Shown: positions 19,392 through 29,118, counted from the stretch's first letter. The stretch is 64,000 nt of DNA from Oscillospiraceae bacterium (GCA_017469795.1 JAFUFT010000022.1:16251-80250); one strand, 5' to 3'. Notes: generated by a model from the sequence alone, not told the origin. Numbers and translations are program-made.

Positions 19392-21176
19392 ATGAAACGA
19401 ATCCTAGCGGTCATTCTTTCCGTCTGCATCCTATGCGCCATGCTGTCCGCATGCGGCGCTTCCGCCACGTCAGAGAACAGCGCGCCAGCGGAGGCTGCAG
19501 CCTCGGAACCGGCTGAAGCGTCTTCTGATGAGGAAGCCCCGGCCTTGGCTGCGGAAGCCCCTGAAGCCCCTGCGGAAGCCCCCGCGGAAGCCCAGGAAGA
19601 GCCGGCAGATGTCCCGGCGGAAGATGTGGAGGATCAGGAGGAAGCCGTTGCCTATACGCCGATTTCCTATCCCCTCGATACCGACGTGAGCTTCAGCTGG
19701 TTTATGTCCTATCCGGGCGTCATGGAGATTTTTGTCGAGAGTCCATTCCACGACTATGAAGCGTGGAATGAATGGATGCGCCGTACCGGCGTCACCATCG
19801 ACTGGTATCTGGTCTCCGGCTTTGAAACCACCATTGAACAGTTCAATCTGATGCTGGCCAGCGGGGATTATACCGATGTGTTCATGTCGGCGATGGTCTC
19901 CTCCGCAACCGTGGATGAGCTGGTGGATCAGGGCATCATTTTTGATCTCAAGGAGCAGATCCCCGAAAACATGCCCGATTACATGGCCTATATCGACGCC
20001 AACGAGGATTTTGCCGCCAGCATTGGCTCGGAATCCGCGGAGGGATACTGGTGCGGCCTTCACGCATACACGGAGAACACGTATCCGAGTGCCGGCCTGG
20101 TGATCCGTAATGACTGGCTTGATGAGGTCAACATGGAGGTTCCGACAACCTTCGACGCGCTTCACGATGTGCTGACTGCGTTCAAGTCTGAAATTGGCGC
20201 AGATGACGCGCTGTGGATCAACTATAACGGTTATATCCCGGACAACGGGCTGATCTCCGGCTTTGACACCATGGGCGCGGCGGATACAAATTCCTATCCC
20301 TTCTATCAAATTGACGGCGAGGTGATGTACGGGGCAACCAATGATGGCTTCCGCGAGTACATCAAAACGCTCTCGCAGTGGTATTCCGAAGGGCTGGTCT
20401 TCCGTGATTTCATGTCCTACACGGATTCCAATACCCAGGCACCCAGCGACCTGATCACCAATAACCGCTGCGGCGTGTACGAGCAGACACTGGACAGCTT
20501 CCACCAGTATGACGACAGCTCCGACACCTTTGAAATCGTGGCCATGCCCAACACCCGTCAGACGGACTCCCAGGTTCTTCATTTCAACGGAGGCCGCGAC
20601 GGCACCTCTACGGATGTCCTGTGCGTTTCCACTGCCTGTGAAAATGTTGAAACCGTATTGCAGGCCTTCAACTATGATTTCACCGAGGACGGTTACCTGC
20701 TGATGAATTACGGGATTGAAAACGACACCTTCGTGTTTGATGAGAACGGCGATCCCATGCTGACCGATGTGGTGCTCAAGAGTGAGCTTCCCGATGTCTC
20801 CCTGGCCCTTTCCGTCTTCACCGGCACAGATGCCAACGCGTATTCCGGCATTAAGGACGACGGCCGCGGCTGGGCGCTCTATGATGAAGCGCAGCAGGCC
20901 GCCTGTGAAGTCTGGTCCAACGAGGGCGACGATAAGGCCTATGTCTTCCCCTCCCTCTGCTCCATGAACCTGGAGGAGAGCGCGGCCTTCAACAGCAAGA
21001 TCACCGACATCTCCACCTATGTGGCGGAGAAAACTCTGAGCTGGATCGTGGGCGCGGCGGACGTAGAGGCAGACTGGGACGATTATGTGGCGAATATCGG
21101 TGCCATGGGGATCCAGGATTGCATTGACGCCAAGCAGTCGTCGCTGGACCGTTATTACGAAAACCTGATTTCCTGA
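19392..21176 (+). CDS. Extracellular solute-binding lipoprotein (family 1), 594 aa
   Basis: Start at 19392 chosen for AAGGAGG 7 nt upstream; an upstream ATG at 19317 has none. Signal peptide with lipobox LSAC (Cys22), then a long Ala/Glu/Pro linker (to residue about 80), then the binding domain (LASGDYTDVF, IRNDWLDEVNMEVPTTFDAL). The C-terminus MGIQDCIDAKQSSLDRY follows the paralogue pattern. It leads an operon with three NTF2-like genes. A degenerate GTTACCTGACAAAT lies about 55 nt upstream. No permease is encoded nearby. Confidence 0.9.
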   Translation: MKRILAVILSVCILCAMLSACGASATSENSAPAEAAASEPAEASSDEEAPALAAEAPEAPAEAPAEAQEEPADVPAEDVEDQEEAVAYTPISYPLDTDVSFSWFMSYPGVMEIFVESPFHDYEAWNEWMRRTGVTIDWYLVSGFETTIEQFNLMLASGDYTDVFMSAMVSSATVDELVDQGIIFDLKEQIPENMPDYMAYIDANEDFAASIGSESAEGYWCGLHAYTENTYPSAGLVIRNDWLDEVNMEVPTTFDALHDVLTAFKSEIGADDALWINYNGYIPDNGLISGFDTMGAADTNSYPFYQIDGEVMYGATNDGFREYIKTLSQWYSEGLVFRDFMSYTDSNTQAPSDLITNNRCGVYEQTLDSFHQYDDSSDTFEIVAMPNTRQTDSQVLHFNGGRDGTSTDVLCVSTACENVETVLQAFNYDFTEDGYLLMNYGIENDTFVFDENGDPMLTDVVLKSELPDVSLALSVFTGTDANAYSGIKDDGRGWALYDEAQQAACEVWSNEGDDKAYVFPSLCSMNLEESAAFNSKITDISTYVAEKTLSWIVGAADVEADWDDYVANIGAMGIQDCIDAKQSSLDRYYENLIS

Positions 21177-21240
21177 TTTCAAATCCTGTATACTCAGGTG
21201 CGGAGGCGTTTATGCGCTTCAAATGATTGGAGATGATTTC

Positions 21241-21981
21241 ATGATAAAACAGCAATACTCATCTGAACAGCTTCTGACCCGCTGGGAGGATCGAAGAGCC
21301 TGCCAGAACATTGCAGGCAAGTTCTCACACAGCTATGTGATCCATGAGGAGGAGCTGATCTATGATCGCTTCTGGAGCAAGCGCGACGATGTCTGTCTGG
21401 GCTTTAACGAAGGCTGGTACAACGGCGCGGAGGCTGTCAAGGGCTATTACGACGCGCTGGGGGAGAAAAAGAAGCTCGCCAGCAAGCTGATCCGGGACCG
21501 GTTCCCGGAGGAACTTGCGCAGTACAGCGAGGAGGAGTGCGCCGGCGTTGGGATCCTCGGGTACAAGCCCGTGGATACCTGCGTTCTGGAAGTGGCCGGA
21601 AACGGCGAGACTGCCAAAGGGCTCTGGATTTGCCGGGGCGCCTCGATGGAGCTGACCTCCTGCGGTTTCGTGCTCAACACGGAGTGGAGCTATCTGGCGA
21701 TCGACTTTATCAAGGAGGAAGATGGGTGGAAGATCTGGCACATGAAGAATGTGTTTGATGTGCTGACACCCATGGGATATGGCTGGGCAGGCGAACCCAC
21801 CGATTTTACTGAAGCGCCGGAATTCGCGCCCCTGAAGGACTTCAAAATGCCCGAGCCCAATGTCCCGATGAAGCTGCGGGAGTACTATCATCCTATGCGG
21901 GTGTTTTCCCCTTCTCCCATGCCCCCGGAGCCCTACTATGATTTTTCCGAAACCTTCACCTATGGAATTGAGGAGGTGTAA
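21241..21981 (+). CDS. SnoaL/NTF2-like protein 1, 246 aa
   Basis: ATG 21241 with GGAG 9 nt upstream is preferred to the ATG at 21223. The N-terminal helix region SHSYVIHEEELIYDRFW and strand EEDGWKIWHMKNVFD resemble the NTF2-fold SnoaL family, whose members are isomerases, cyclases and dehydratases (BaiE is one). No signal peptide. The C-terminal 60 residues are Pro-rich. It overlaps nothing but ends 2 nt before the next gene. Family placement is by pattern and by likeness to its neighbour. Substrate unknown. Confidence 0.75.
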   Translation: MIKQQYSSEQLLTRWEDRRACQNIAGKFSHSYVIHEEELIYDRFWSKRDDVCLGFNEGWYNGAEAVKGYYDALGEKKKLASKLIRDRFPEELAQYSEEECAGVGILGYKPVDTCVLEVAGNGETAKGLWICRGASMELTSCGFVLNTEWSYLAIDFIKEEDGWKIWHMKNVFDVLTPMGYGWAGEPTDFTEAPEFAPLKDFKMPEPNVPMKLREYYHPMRVFSPSPMPPEPYYDFSETFTYGIEEV

Positions 21982-21983
21982 CG

Positions 21984-22817
21984 ATGAAAAGGATGAATCA
22001 GCAATTCACCAACGACGAGCTGGTCGTTCGCCTGTGGGACAAGGAGAAGATCCGGGATCTCATGGCAAGGCACTGCTATTACTACGCAAACGAGTGGCGC
22101 CGGAAAGAACTGAACGACCTCTGGGTCCAGCGGTATGACAACCGGAAGACCGCCTCTCTCGGCAACAATCTCGGATACTACGAGGGCTGGGAAAACATCT
22201 GCAGTTTTTATGTAGGTGAGCGGGAGTCGCAGCGATATGCCCGGCTGAAGGAATACAGCGACGCGCTGGAAGATGTGGAATACTCCAACCTCAACCTCGG
22301 GCTGGGGCAGATGTCCACCCACACGGCCAATACGCATCTGGTGGAGCTCAGCGACGACGGCCTGACTGCCCAGTATCTTGCCATGGACAGCGGCCAGGTC
22401 ACCTATGGGCATCCGGACGGCACCGCGGACGAATATTTCATCAGCGGCACCATATTGGCGGACCTCATCAAGGAGGGCGATGACTGGAAGATCTGGCACC
22501 TCAAGATCCAGCACGACAGCACGTGCTCCGCCAAGCCATCCGGCCGCAAAGCCACGGTCCGTCCGCCGCGCCCCGACTCGGATGCCGCCAAGGGCGAATC
22601 TCCCCCGAATGCCGCGCCGCCCTCCAGACCAAAGCCGAAATATATCGGCCCGGACCCGGTCGTCGAGGAGTTCGGCACGCCCACCACGCCTATGGAGGCC
22701 TATCTCCCGAAATTCGGCTGGGCCTTTCTGCCCGACCAGATGCCGGTTCCCTACGAGTATTTTGACAGCCGGAAGGGGTTCGGTCCGGATGGTCAACAGG
22801 AATATGTGGTTTACTAA
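21984..22817 (+). CDS. SnoaL/NTF2-like protein 2 with Pro-rich linker, 277 aa
   Basis: Shares with the preceding protein the YYYANEWRRKELNDLW helix, central strands and EGDDWKIWHLKIQHD. Residues about 180-225 are an Arg/Pro/Ala/Lys-rich linker (RPPRPDSDA, NAAPPSRPKPK) before a C-terminal tail also Pro-rich. Ribosome site GAGGTG inside the end of the upstream gene indicates coupling. The fold suggests a small-molecule lyase or isomerase active on a hydrophobic substrate. Confidence 0.75.
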   Translation: MKRMNQQFTNDELVVRLWDKEKIRDLMARHCYYYANEWRRKELNDLWVQRYDNRKTASLGNNLGYYEGWENICSFYVGERESQRYARLKEYSDALEDVEYSNLNLGLGQMSTHTANTHLVELSDDGLTAQYLAMDSGQVTYGHPDGTADEYFISGTILADLIKEGDDWKIWHLKIQHDSTCSAKPSGRKATVRPPRPDSDAAKGESPPNAAPPSRPKPKYIGPDPVVEEFGTPTTPMEAYLPKFGWAFLPDQMPVPYEYFDSRKGFGPDGQQEYVVY

Positions 22818-22832
22818 AGGAGGTGCACCTGT

Positions 22833-23579
22833 ATGCTTACTTTTGAACAGCGTTTGCACAACGCGCTCGGCAGTCAGGAAATCGAAAACATCAAAGCACG
22901 GCACGCCCTTTGGCACGGCATGGGATATTCCAAAGAGGAATGGGATACCATCTGGTACAAAGGCGGTGATACCACCTGGGGACATTTTTTCGGCCGCATG
23001 GTCGGCTGGGAGGAGGTCTGGTCCGGGAGCGTCATCGATTCTGATGAGGACCAGTATAAGCGGTTTACCCCGAAATGCCGGGAGGATATGTCCTTCTCAC
23101 ACTTCAACCTTCGTTCCACCGGCAGCTGCGGTTGCCACAACCTCGCATCTCCTGTGATCGAGGTGGCCGAGGATGGGAAAAGCGCCAGGGCCTGCTATCT
23201 GACACCGGGTCAGCTCTGCCAGGGCGGCGAATTCACCCTGCACAGCGGCTGTACGTTCTTCTATGAGAGATACGGCTCCGATTTTGTCTACGATGAAAAA
23301 ACGGATCGCTGGCTATATTTCCATGAGCAGGTCTGCCCCGACATGATGGGGTCCTGCAACGACGGCAACTACGGCCAGACCCTATGGGAGGCGGCACAGC
23401 AGGGAGTCTTCTTCCGCGGCGGCGGTATGGCTCCCAATAACATCACGGAGAAAGGTCCTCTGCACCATGACCTGTGCCCGGTTCAGCTGCCTCAGAACAC
23501 CGCGAAATGGCCGGAGCCCTATCGGACCCTGGATAACGACAACACCTATTCCCCCAACCATAACGATCCGAGCAAGTAA
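22833..23579 (+). CDS. SnoaL/NTF2-like protein 3, 248 aa
   Basis: AAAGGAGGTG precedes the ATG. Helix IENIKARHALWHGMGYSKEEW, strands with a Cys-rich middle (TGSCGCHNLAS) and KTDRWLYFHEQVCPD match the layout of the two preceding NTF2-like proteins but with more divergence and nine or more Cys. It is last in the operon and followed by a strong terminator. Three tandem divergent NTF2-fold genes suggest either a hetero-oligomer or successive steps. Confidence 0.7.
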   Translation: MLTFEQRLHNALGSQEIENIKARHALWHGMGYSKEEWDTIWYKGGDTTWGHFFGRMVGWEEVWSGSVIDSDEDQYKRFTPKCREDMSFSHFNLRSTGSCGCHNLASPVIEVAEDGKSARACYLTPGQLCQGGEFTLHSGCTFFYERYGSDFVYDEKTDRWLYFHEQVCPDMMGSCNDGNYGQTLWEAAQQGVFFRGGGMAPNNITEKGPLHHDLCPVQLPQNTAKWPEPYRTLDNDNTYSPNHNDPSK

Positions 23580-23591
23580 TGCATGCTACGA

Positions 23592-23629
23592 AAAAGTGCC
23601 GGCTTTCCACTGGAAAACCGGCACCTTTT
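23592..23629. terminator. Bidirectional terminator after NTF2 operon
   Basis: 13-bp stem GTGCCGGCTTTCC / GGAAAACCGGCAC (one G-T), flanked by AAAAA and TTTT, between convergent genes. Confidence 0.85.
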
Positions 23630-23643
23630 CAATATCCTTAGGA

Positions 23644-24705
23644 TCAACCCTCCTGTAGCGTCACCGAGACCCGGTACTTGTTACCGTCTGCAGCGGCAAA
23701 AGCCTCCTGGATGCGGCTCAGCGGATAGCGCACGGGATCGATCAACGCCTTCACATTAACCAAGCGGTTGTTGATGAGCTTTGCTGCAATCGCGTAGTCC
23801 GCCTGCGTGGCGTTCATGGAGCCCAGCAGTTGGAGCCGGCGGTAGTGGATGGAGTTGGGGCTGACATGTAGCTCCGGCTCCGGATGGCCGGAGGCGAAGA
23901 ACATGATCTTTCCGTCCTTGTTCTTCACCATTTTGAGGGCCTGGTCATAGGCCACGGTCAGGCCGACAGCTACTATAATGGAGTCCGCGCCCTTACCGTC
24001 GGTCATCTCCAGGGTTTTCTCAACAGGATCGCTGTTCTTACTGTCAATGACCTCCAGACCCAGCTCCTTGGCTTTCTCCAGCTTGTGGGGCTGCAGCTCC
24101 GAGACGATGACCCGGGCGCCGTAGGCTCGCGCCACCTGGGCGTTGACCAATCCCATGGTGCCGCCGCCGATGACCACCACCGTCTCCCCGGGATGGACGG
24201 CCAGCGTCTCCACCGCATGGGTTGCCGTGGCCACGGGCTCCAGGAACCCCGCCTCCGCCGGATCCAGCGTCGGGTCCATTTTATAGCAGGCACGGGCATG
24301 GATCCTGGCGTAGTTGGCAAAGCCGAACTGTCCGCCCCGATAGCCGTCCTCTGTGGTGGCGGCAATGCCAAGGGTGTTCTCGCAGTTGTAATAATCGCCC
24401 ACCGCGCAGGCCCGGCACTGGCCGCAGCCTGTGGTGCTGTGGGCCACGAAATCGCCAACATGGATGCTCTTGACCTCGGGACCCACCGCCACAACGACGC
24501 CGGAGCCCTCATGACCGCCCGCCATGGGATAGCCCTGGTGCTCCCGATGGCCTTGCCACTGGGTATAGTCCGTAGTGCAGATATTGCAGGCAAGCTGTTT
24601 AATGACCACATCACATTCGCCAATGGGCCCCAGGGGCCGCTCCCGGACCTCTGCCTTGCCCTTTTCCACCAGGCAGGCAAACTTCATCGTATCGTATTCC
24701 GCCAT
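23644..24705 (-). CDS. Zinc-dependent medium-chain alcohol dehydrogenase, 353 aa
   Basis: Start at 24705 chosen for AAAGGAG 7 nt upstream rather than 24753. Catalytic zinc ligands Cys43 (CTTD) and GHE (His65), structural zinc Cys94, 97, 100 and 108 (GCGQCRACAVGDYYNC), and Rossmann GGGTMGLVNA. A close paralogue of 6350-7441. Downstream of aldolase 2 in a four-gene minus-strand run (OYE2, MFS-2, aldolase, ADH). Confidence 0.92.
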   Translation of the reverse strand: MAEYDTMKFACLVEKGKAEVRERPLGPIGECDVVIKQLACNICTTDYTQWQGHREHQGYPMAGGHEGSGVVVAVGPEVKSIHVGDFVAHSTTGCGQCRACAVGDYYNCENTLGIAATTEDGYRGGQFGFANYARIHARACYKMDPTLDPAEAGFLEPVATATHAVETLAVHPGETVVVIGGGTMGLVNAQVARAYGARVIVSELQPHKLEKAKELGLEVIDSKNSDPVEKTLEMTDGKGADSIIVAVGLTVAYDQALKMVKNKDGKIMFFASGHPEPELHVSPNSIHYRRLQLLGSMNATQADYAIAAKLINNRLVNVKALIDPVRYPLSRIQEAFAAADGNKYRVSVTLQEG

Positions 24706-24718
24706 TGATATGCTCCTT

Positions 24719-25576
24719 TCACGCCTTGCCTTCGCTGCCGAAGACGCCCACATAGTGGATCAGCATTTCCTTGTACGCGGCCTTCATGGCCTTTTCCGCG
24801 CCGGGAATGTCCGAGCGCTTTTTGGAAAGTCCGGGCTTGTTGGCTTCCAGCCACGCCGTCATGCCGTCGGTACCGGCATAGTTCAGGTCTGTGGCGATGT
24901 TGACCTTCTGGATGCCGGCTTTGACGGCTTTGCTCAGGTTTTCGTCTCCGGTACCGGAGCCGCCGTGGAGTACAAGGGGAATGGTCAGCAGTTCTGAGAG
25001 TTCCCCGAGCAGCTGAAAATCAATGTAAGGATTGAAATTCTTATAGGCCCCGTGGGAGGTGCCCACGGCCACCGCCAGACAGTCTACCCCGGTGCGATCC
25101 ACAAACTCCTGTGCCTGATCCTTGTTCGTCAGGTTGGCCATGCGCTCGTCATCCGTGTCCTCGTCAGCCTTGCCCACATGGCCCAGCTCCGCCTCCACGG
25201 TGATGCCCACGGCGTGGGCGATCTTCACGATCTCTGCGCTCTCCCGGATGTTAGTTTCGAAGTCCTCTGAGGAGCGGTCGATCATCACGGAGGAGAAGCC
25301 CGCATGGATGGCGGTAATGATCTGCTCAAAGGGGCCGCCGTGGTCCAGGTTGATAGCGATCTTCGCGTCGGGATAGCGCTTCTCATAGAACTTCCCCAGA
25401 TAGCCCACGGCCTCCAGGTCCCGGCTCCCGGGCACGCCCATGATCAGGGGCGTTTTCAGTTCATGGGCCACCTCAAAGATGGTCTCCATATTGCACAGGG
25501 AGAAGATGTTTGGCGCGGGAACGGCGTAGCCGCCCTCCTTCGCCGCACGCAGCAGTTCGATCATTGGCGTAATCAT
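24719..25576 (-). CDS. Class II aldolase (fructose/tagatose-bisphosphate type), 285 aa
   Basis: Motifs NLDHGGPFEQ (catalytic Asp, zinc His), VEAELGHVGK, VGTSHGAY, HGGSGTGDENL (zinc His) and NIATDLNYAGTD (phosphate end) define the family. Length is typical. AAAGGATG precedes the ATG. Paired with a zinc dehydrogenase as the first aldolase is in the 3.6-7.4 kb run, suggesting a repeated aldolase-dehydrogenase module. Confidence 0.92.
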   Translation of the reverse strand: MITPMIELLRAAKEGGYAVPAPNIFSLCNMETIFEVAHELKTPLIMGVPGSRDLEAVGYLGKFYEKRYPDAKIAINLDHGGPFEQIITAIHAGFSSVMIDRSSEDFETNIRESAEIVKIAHAVGITVEAELGHVGKADEDTDDERMANLTNKDQAQEFVDRTGVDCLAVAVGTSHGAYKNFNPYIDFQLLGELSELLTIPLVLHGGSGTGDENLSKAVKAGIQKVNIATDLNYAGTDGMTAWLEANKPGLSKKRSDIPGAEKAMKAAYKEMLIHYVGVFGSEGKA

Positions 25577-25591
25577 ATCTATCGCATCCTT

Positions 25592-26773
25592 TCATTGGTG
25601 TATGGATTGTATTTCCTGTTTCCGAACGGCTCCCAGCATGGCACAGGCGACCGCGATGCAGATCCCGCAGCCGATCGCGCCCAGCAGAAAAGCCGGTTTT
25701 CCCACGCCGTTGCCTCCGAAGATGCGCTTTGCAAGCGGCGGAATGATCGTACCCTGGAGCATGGCCCCCAGGTTCATGGCTGCCATCACCAGAGAGAAGC
25801 ACAGGGTGGATGTGGTCTTGCTGGCCTTTCCCACCAGCATCAGCAGCGCCGGATTGGTCAGTCCCAGACCGAAGCCCAGCAGCAGTACGCAGATCACCAC
25901 CATCCACAGCCCCCGGGCGGTGCCGCCCAGCAGCAGCCCGGCAGTGCTGCAGATGATCCCAATCAGGAAGGTGGCGCCGCCGCAGCGGGTAAGGATCCGG
26001 TCATAGGCCCATGCACCCACCGCCGCGCCCACGGTACACAGGGAAGTGACGATCCCGCTGGCCACTGAGGTGCCGAAGCTGTTGTCCTCGATCAGATAGG
26101 ACAGATTGCTGTTGTTGACGGATATGCAGAAGGAGTAGAAAAAACCGATCAGAATCGCCGGGATCAGAATCGGCGGGAAACCGGTATCCCCCGTCTGGTC
26201 AGGTCCCTCCTGCACGGCAGCAGGCGCTGTTTCCGGGACCAGAGCGCAGAAGATCACCAGGACCACCCCGCCGCTGAGATACAGCAGGAAGGTATGGTGC
26301 CAGCTGACGGCGCACAGCATCCCGGCAAAAAGCGTATAGAAAATGCTTCCGATACTTTTCAGGGAATACTGCATCCCCACCACATGGTCGTAGTCCGCCG
26401 TGCCGAAGAACATGTCCGAGGCGATGCCCAGAGAGGCGGGCACCAGCAGGCCGTAGCCCACTCCGTAGACGCAGCGGGAGACCAGAAGGACCCAGAGATG
26501 CTCCGTGAAAAACCCTGTAACGCCGCCTGCGGAGAACAGGATCAGGCTCAGAATGATCAGTTTTTTCTTGGAAAACCGCTGGGCAATGGCTCCGCCGAAG
26601 ATCACAAAGGGGACGCTCATAAGCTGGGGCAGCAGCAGGACCATCTGAACCGTCACAGCGGAGGCTTCCGGAAAGGCCGCCGAGATGGAGGCCATGGCCG
26701 GTGAGATGGCGTTGGTGGCCAGCAGAATAAAGCCCAGCAAATAGATCCCAAGCTTTGCACGATTCTGATTCAA
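25592..26773 (-). CDS. MFS transporter (MFS-2), 393 aa
   Basis: Twelve hydrophobic segments. Motif A-like loop GGAIAQRFSKKKLI after TM2, and central loop ETAPAAVQEGPDQTGD. Starts at TTG (26773) with GGAGGGAG 7 nt upstream, 16 nt after the OYE2 stop, so co-transcribed. Likely moves the substrate or product of OYE2. Confidence 0.9.
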   Translation of the reverse strand: MNQNRAKLGIYLLGFILLATNAISPAMASISAAFPEASAVTVQMVLLLPQLMSVPFVIFGGAIAQRFSKKKLIILSLILFSAGGVTGFFTEHLWVLLVSRCVYGVGYGLLVPASLGIASDMFFGTADYDHVVGMQYSLKSIGSIFYTLFAGMLCAVSWHHTFLLYLSGGVVLVIFCALVPETAPAAVQEGPDQTGDTGFPPILIPAILIGFFYSFCISVNNSNLSYLIEDNSFGTSVASGIVTSLCTVGAAVGAWAYDRILTRCGGATFLIGIICSTAGLLLGGTARGLWMVVICVLLLGFGLGLTNPALLMLVGKASKTTSTLCFSLVMAAMNLGAMLQGTIIPPLAKRIFGGNGVGKPAFLLGAIGCGICIAVACAMLGAVRKQEIQSIHQ

Positions 26774-26789
26774 CGCAGCTCCCTCCGAT

Positions 26790-28853
26790 TCACAGCAGAT
26801 TCACCTTGCCAAAGGCGCTGACGTTGCCCCGCTGCAGGTCTCCGCCTGTGTTCTCTACGTCGCCCGCCAGATAGATCTCCGGCGCGCATCCGGCGTACCG
26901 GAACGCCGCCTCGGTACAGTGGCGGTATCCGCCGTTGACGATCACGGTGTCGCATTGAATCGTCTCCTCTGTGCCGTCCGACGAACAATAGGTCACGGAG
27001 TCCGGCGTCACCGCCAGAGTCTTTGCGTTCAGGATGGTCTTTACCCCGTAGTACTCCCAGAGAGATACCATGCCGCCATAGCCCTTTTCCGGATCGATCT
27101 TCATAAAGGTCTCGTTGAATCCGTCATGTGGGTTCCGGGAATCTTTGGCCACGCCGTCCTGCCGGGTAATCACTGTGACCTGATGCCCCTGCTGGGCCAC
27201 ATAGACCGCAGTTTCCATGGCCACGGAGGAACCGCCCACCATGACCACACGCTCGCCCAGTTCCTCCAGAAGTATGCGGCTTTCGTAGATGTCCTCGCTG
27301 GTGAGGACCTTTGGGTCATCCGCGCCGGGGATCGGCGGCTTTTTCTCCACCGAGCCGGTGCAGGCGATGATGGCGTCATACTTCTCCGCAAGGAGCGCCT
27401 CCCGGGTGGGTTCGCAGTTCATTTTCACAGTGATGCCCTTGGCCTTGAGTTCTTCAACCAGCCACAGGCGGTACCGGCGGATGGTCCATTTGAAGTCATA
27501 CAGGTCGGCGTATTTGGCCTTTCCGCCCAGATAGCCGGTCTTTTCGTACAGGGTCACCTCATGGCCCTTCACGGCGGCCATGACCGCTGCCCGCATTCCG
27601 ATGAGGCCGCCGCCGATGACCGCCACCTTTTTCTTCCGTTTCGGCGAGATCTGCGGGCCGAAGGCGTAGTCCAGCCGGTGGGTAATGCCGGAGGTGGGAT
27701 TCACGGAGCAGTAGGGCAGGTCCAGGGAGAAGAACATCCCGTGGCACCGGTTGCACTGGATACAGGGTGTGGGCTTTTCGCCGGCGACGAGCTTCCGGAC
27801 AAACTCCGGCTCTGCGATCAGCTCCCTGCCCACGGAGATCAGGTCGCAGTCTCCTGCCCGCAGGGCAGCCTCCATCTCCTCCGCTTCAATGAATCCGCCG
27901 TTGGCGGCCAGCGGGATCTTCACGCCCGCGGCCTTGGCGGCCCGGCAGAAGGTCAGGCTCTGGTGATCGTGCTCCACGGAATCATAGCTGGTGGGATGGT
28001 AGTGGGTCATATTCTCATTGCGGACCTGAATCACATCGGCAACATCCTCCATCAGCTTCGCAAAGGTGATGAATTCGTCCAAGGTGTAGCCGTGAGGCTG
28101 GGCTCCCAGCTCCCCGTAGGTCTGGCAGCCCGGCATGGCGATCTCCACAATAAAGTCCCTGCCCAGCTCTGTCTTGATGGCTGAGAGCAGCTCATGGGTG
28201 AACCGGGCCCGGTTTTCAATGGGTCCGCCGTACTCGTCCTCCCGGAGATTGACGGAGGCGTCAATGTAGCGGTCCCCCCGGATGCTCATGCCGTCAAACC
28301 CTGCGTACTGGTATTTCTTCAGCAGCGCGACGATCCCGCCGATTACCTCCGGAAACCGCTCCTTGGGACAGATCCGGGATTTCATTTCTTCCAGGGTGGG
28401 AACCGGACGGGGCGGCATCCCGGGCGGGCCGGGCTTTTTGAATTCCTCCAGTGTGGGGAACAGCGCCGAAGCATCTCCGCCGTGGAGGGACATGCCGTCC
28501 GGGAAGGCCTGTTCGATTTTCACCAGAATCTTGGAGCCGGTCATGTGGACCATTTCCGCCAGCTGTCCGATGTAGTTCCAGGTCTGGGGGTTGCTGTAGT
28601 CAAAGCCTGCGCGGCTGTCGCCGGGACCATGGTGCTTGGCGCCGCCGCCGTAGGTGTCGTAGTGCCGATAGCTGAACATGGCGGCACCGCTGGCGCACAG
28701 CTCCAGACAGTCGGAAAACTGCGGGTCTGCCGGCCATGTCTCCGGCCCCTGGCTGTGCCCGCGCACCACGTTGGGCGAGATGATTCGGTTTTTCAGCGAT
28801 ACGTTTTCTGTCAGCATAAAGGGAGAGAGCAGCGTTTCAAAGGGATAAGACAT
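26790..28853 (-). CDS. OYE-family 2-enoate reductase-like flavoprotein (OYE2), 687 aa
   Basis: FMN barrel (1-350) with GFDGMSIRGDRYIDAS (Asp194-Arg195 where dienoyl-CoA reductases have an HxxH motif) and DEYGG. Cluster Cys364, 367, 370 and 382 in CIQCNRCHG...YCSVNP. FAD fold VIGGGLIGMRAA, and a second dinucleotide fold VVMVGGSSVAMETA. Residues 138-152 are a Pro/Gly insert (KKPGPPGMPPRPVP). Ribosome site AAAGGATG; promoter at 28886-28915. Very like OYE4. Reduces a conjugated double bond using NAD(P)H; substrate unknown. Confidence 0.93.
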   Translation of the reverse strand: MSYPFETLLSPFMLTENVSLKNRIISPNVVRGHSQGPETWPADPQFSDCLELCASGAAMFSYRHYDTYGGGAKHHGPGDSRAGFDYSNPQTWNYIGQLAEMVHMTGSKILVKIEQAFPDGMSLHGGDASALFPTLEEFKKPGPPGMPPRPVPTLEEMKSRICPKERFPEVIGGIVALLKKYQYAGFDGMSIRGDRYIDASVNLREDEYGGPIENRARFTHELLSAIKTELGRDFIVEIAMPGCQTYGELGAQPHGYTLDEFITFAKLMEDVADVIQVRNENMTHYHPTSYDSVEHDHQSLTFCRAAKAAGVKIPLAANGGFIEAEEMEAALRAGDCDLISVGRELIAEPEFVRKLVAGEKPTPCIQCNRCHGMFFSLDLPYCSVNPTSGITHRLDYAFGPQISPKRKKKVAVIGGGLIGMRAAVMAAVKGHEVTLYEKTGYLGGKAKYADLYDFKWTIRRYRLWLVEELKAKGITVKMNCEPTREALLAEKYDAIIACTGSVEKKPPIPGADDPKVLTSEDIYESRILLEELGERVVMVGGSSVAMETAVYVAQQGHQVTVITRQDGVAKDSRNPHDGFNETFMKIDPEKGYGGMVSLWEYYGVKTILNAKTLAVTPDSVTYCSSDGTEETIQCDTVIVNGGYRHCTEAAFRYAGCAPEIYLAGDVENTGGDLQRGNVSAFGKVNLL

Positions 28854-28885
28854 TCCCGCACATCCTTTCTCTGCTTATTGATTCC

Positions 28886-28915
28886 ATTATAAGTGCCGCT
28901 TTGCTTGATTTCCAA
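28886..28915 (-). promoter_or_regulatory. OYE2 promoter
   Basis: Minus strand TTGGAA (28910-28915), 18-nt spacer, TATAAT (28886-28891). No GGTAC core overlaps it. The nearest is at 28981, in the shared divergent region. Confidence 0.55.
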
Positions 28916-28978
28916 CAGGATGTATTTGCCCGTGCACAACCGTTTGCTTGTACTATCCAGGGCTTCTGAGGATTATTA

Positions 28979-29026
28979 ATGTACCTTAATTTTATTCTTG
29001 ACATCAGATTCAGAGTGTGGTAATGT
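28979..29026 (+). promoter_or_regulatory. Operator and possible promoter upstream of OYE3
   Basis: ATGTACCTTAATTTTATT lies directly before TTGACA (28998-29003), with a weak TAATGT -10 17 nt on. Confidence 0.55.
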
Positions 29027-29097
29027 GGATATGGAGTTCATATGTTACGGTATGGAATGCTTGGAACGGATGCGATTCGGGCCGTTTTTATTGCCTA

Positions 29098-29118
29098 TAT
29101 AATATGGTACCTGATAAG
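29098..29118 (+). promoter_or_regulatory. -10 box with GGTACC operator before OYE3
   Basis: TATAAT (29098-29103) then GGTACCTGATAA (core 29106-29111), the same geometry as at 13066 and 38499. The -35 is weak, so an activator or the upstream promoter may be used. Confidence 0.65.
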
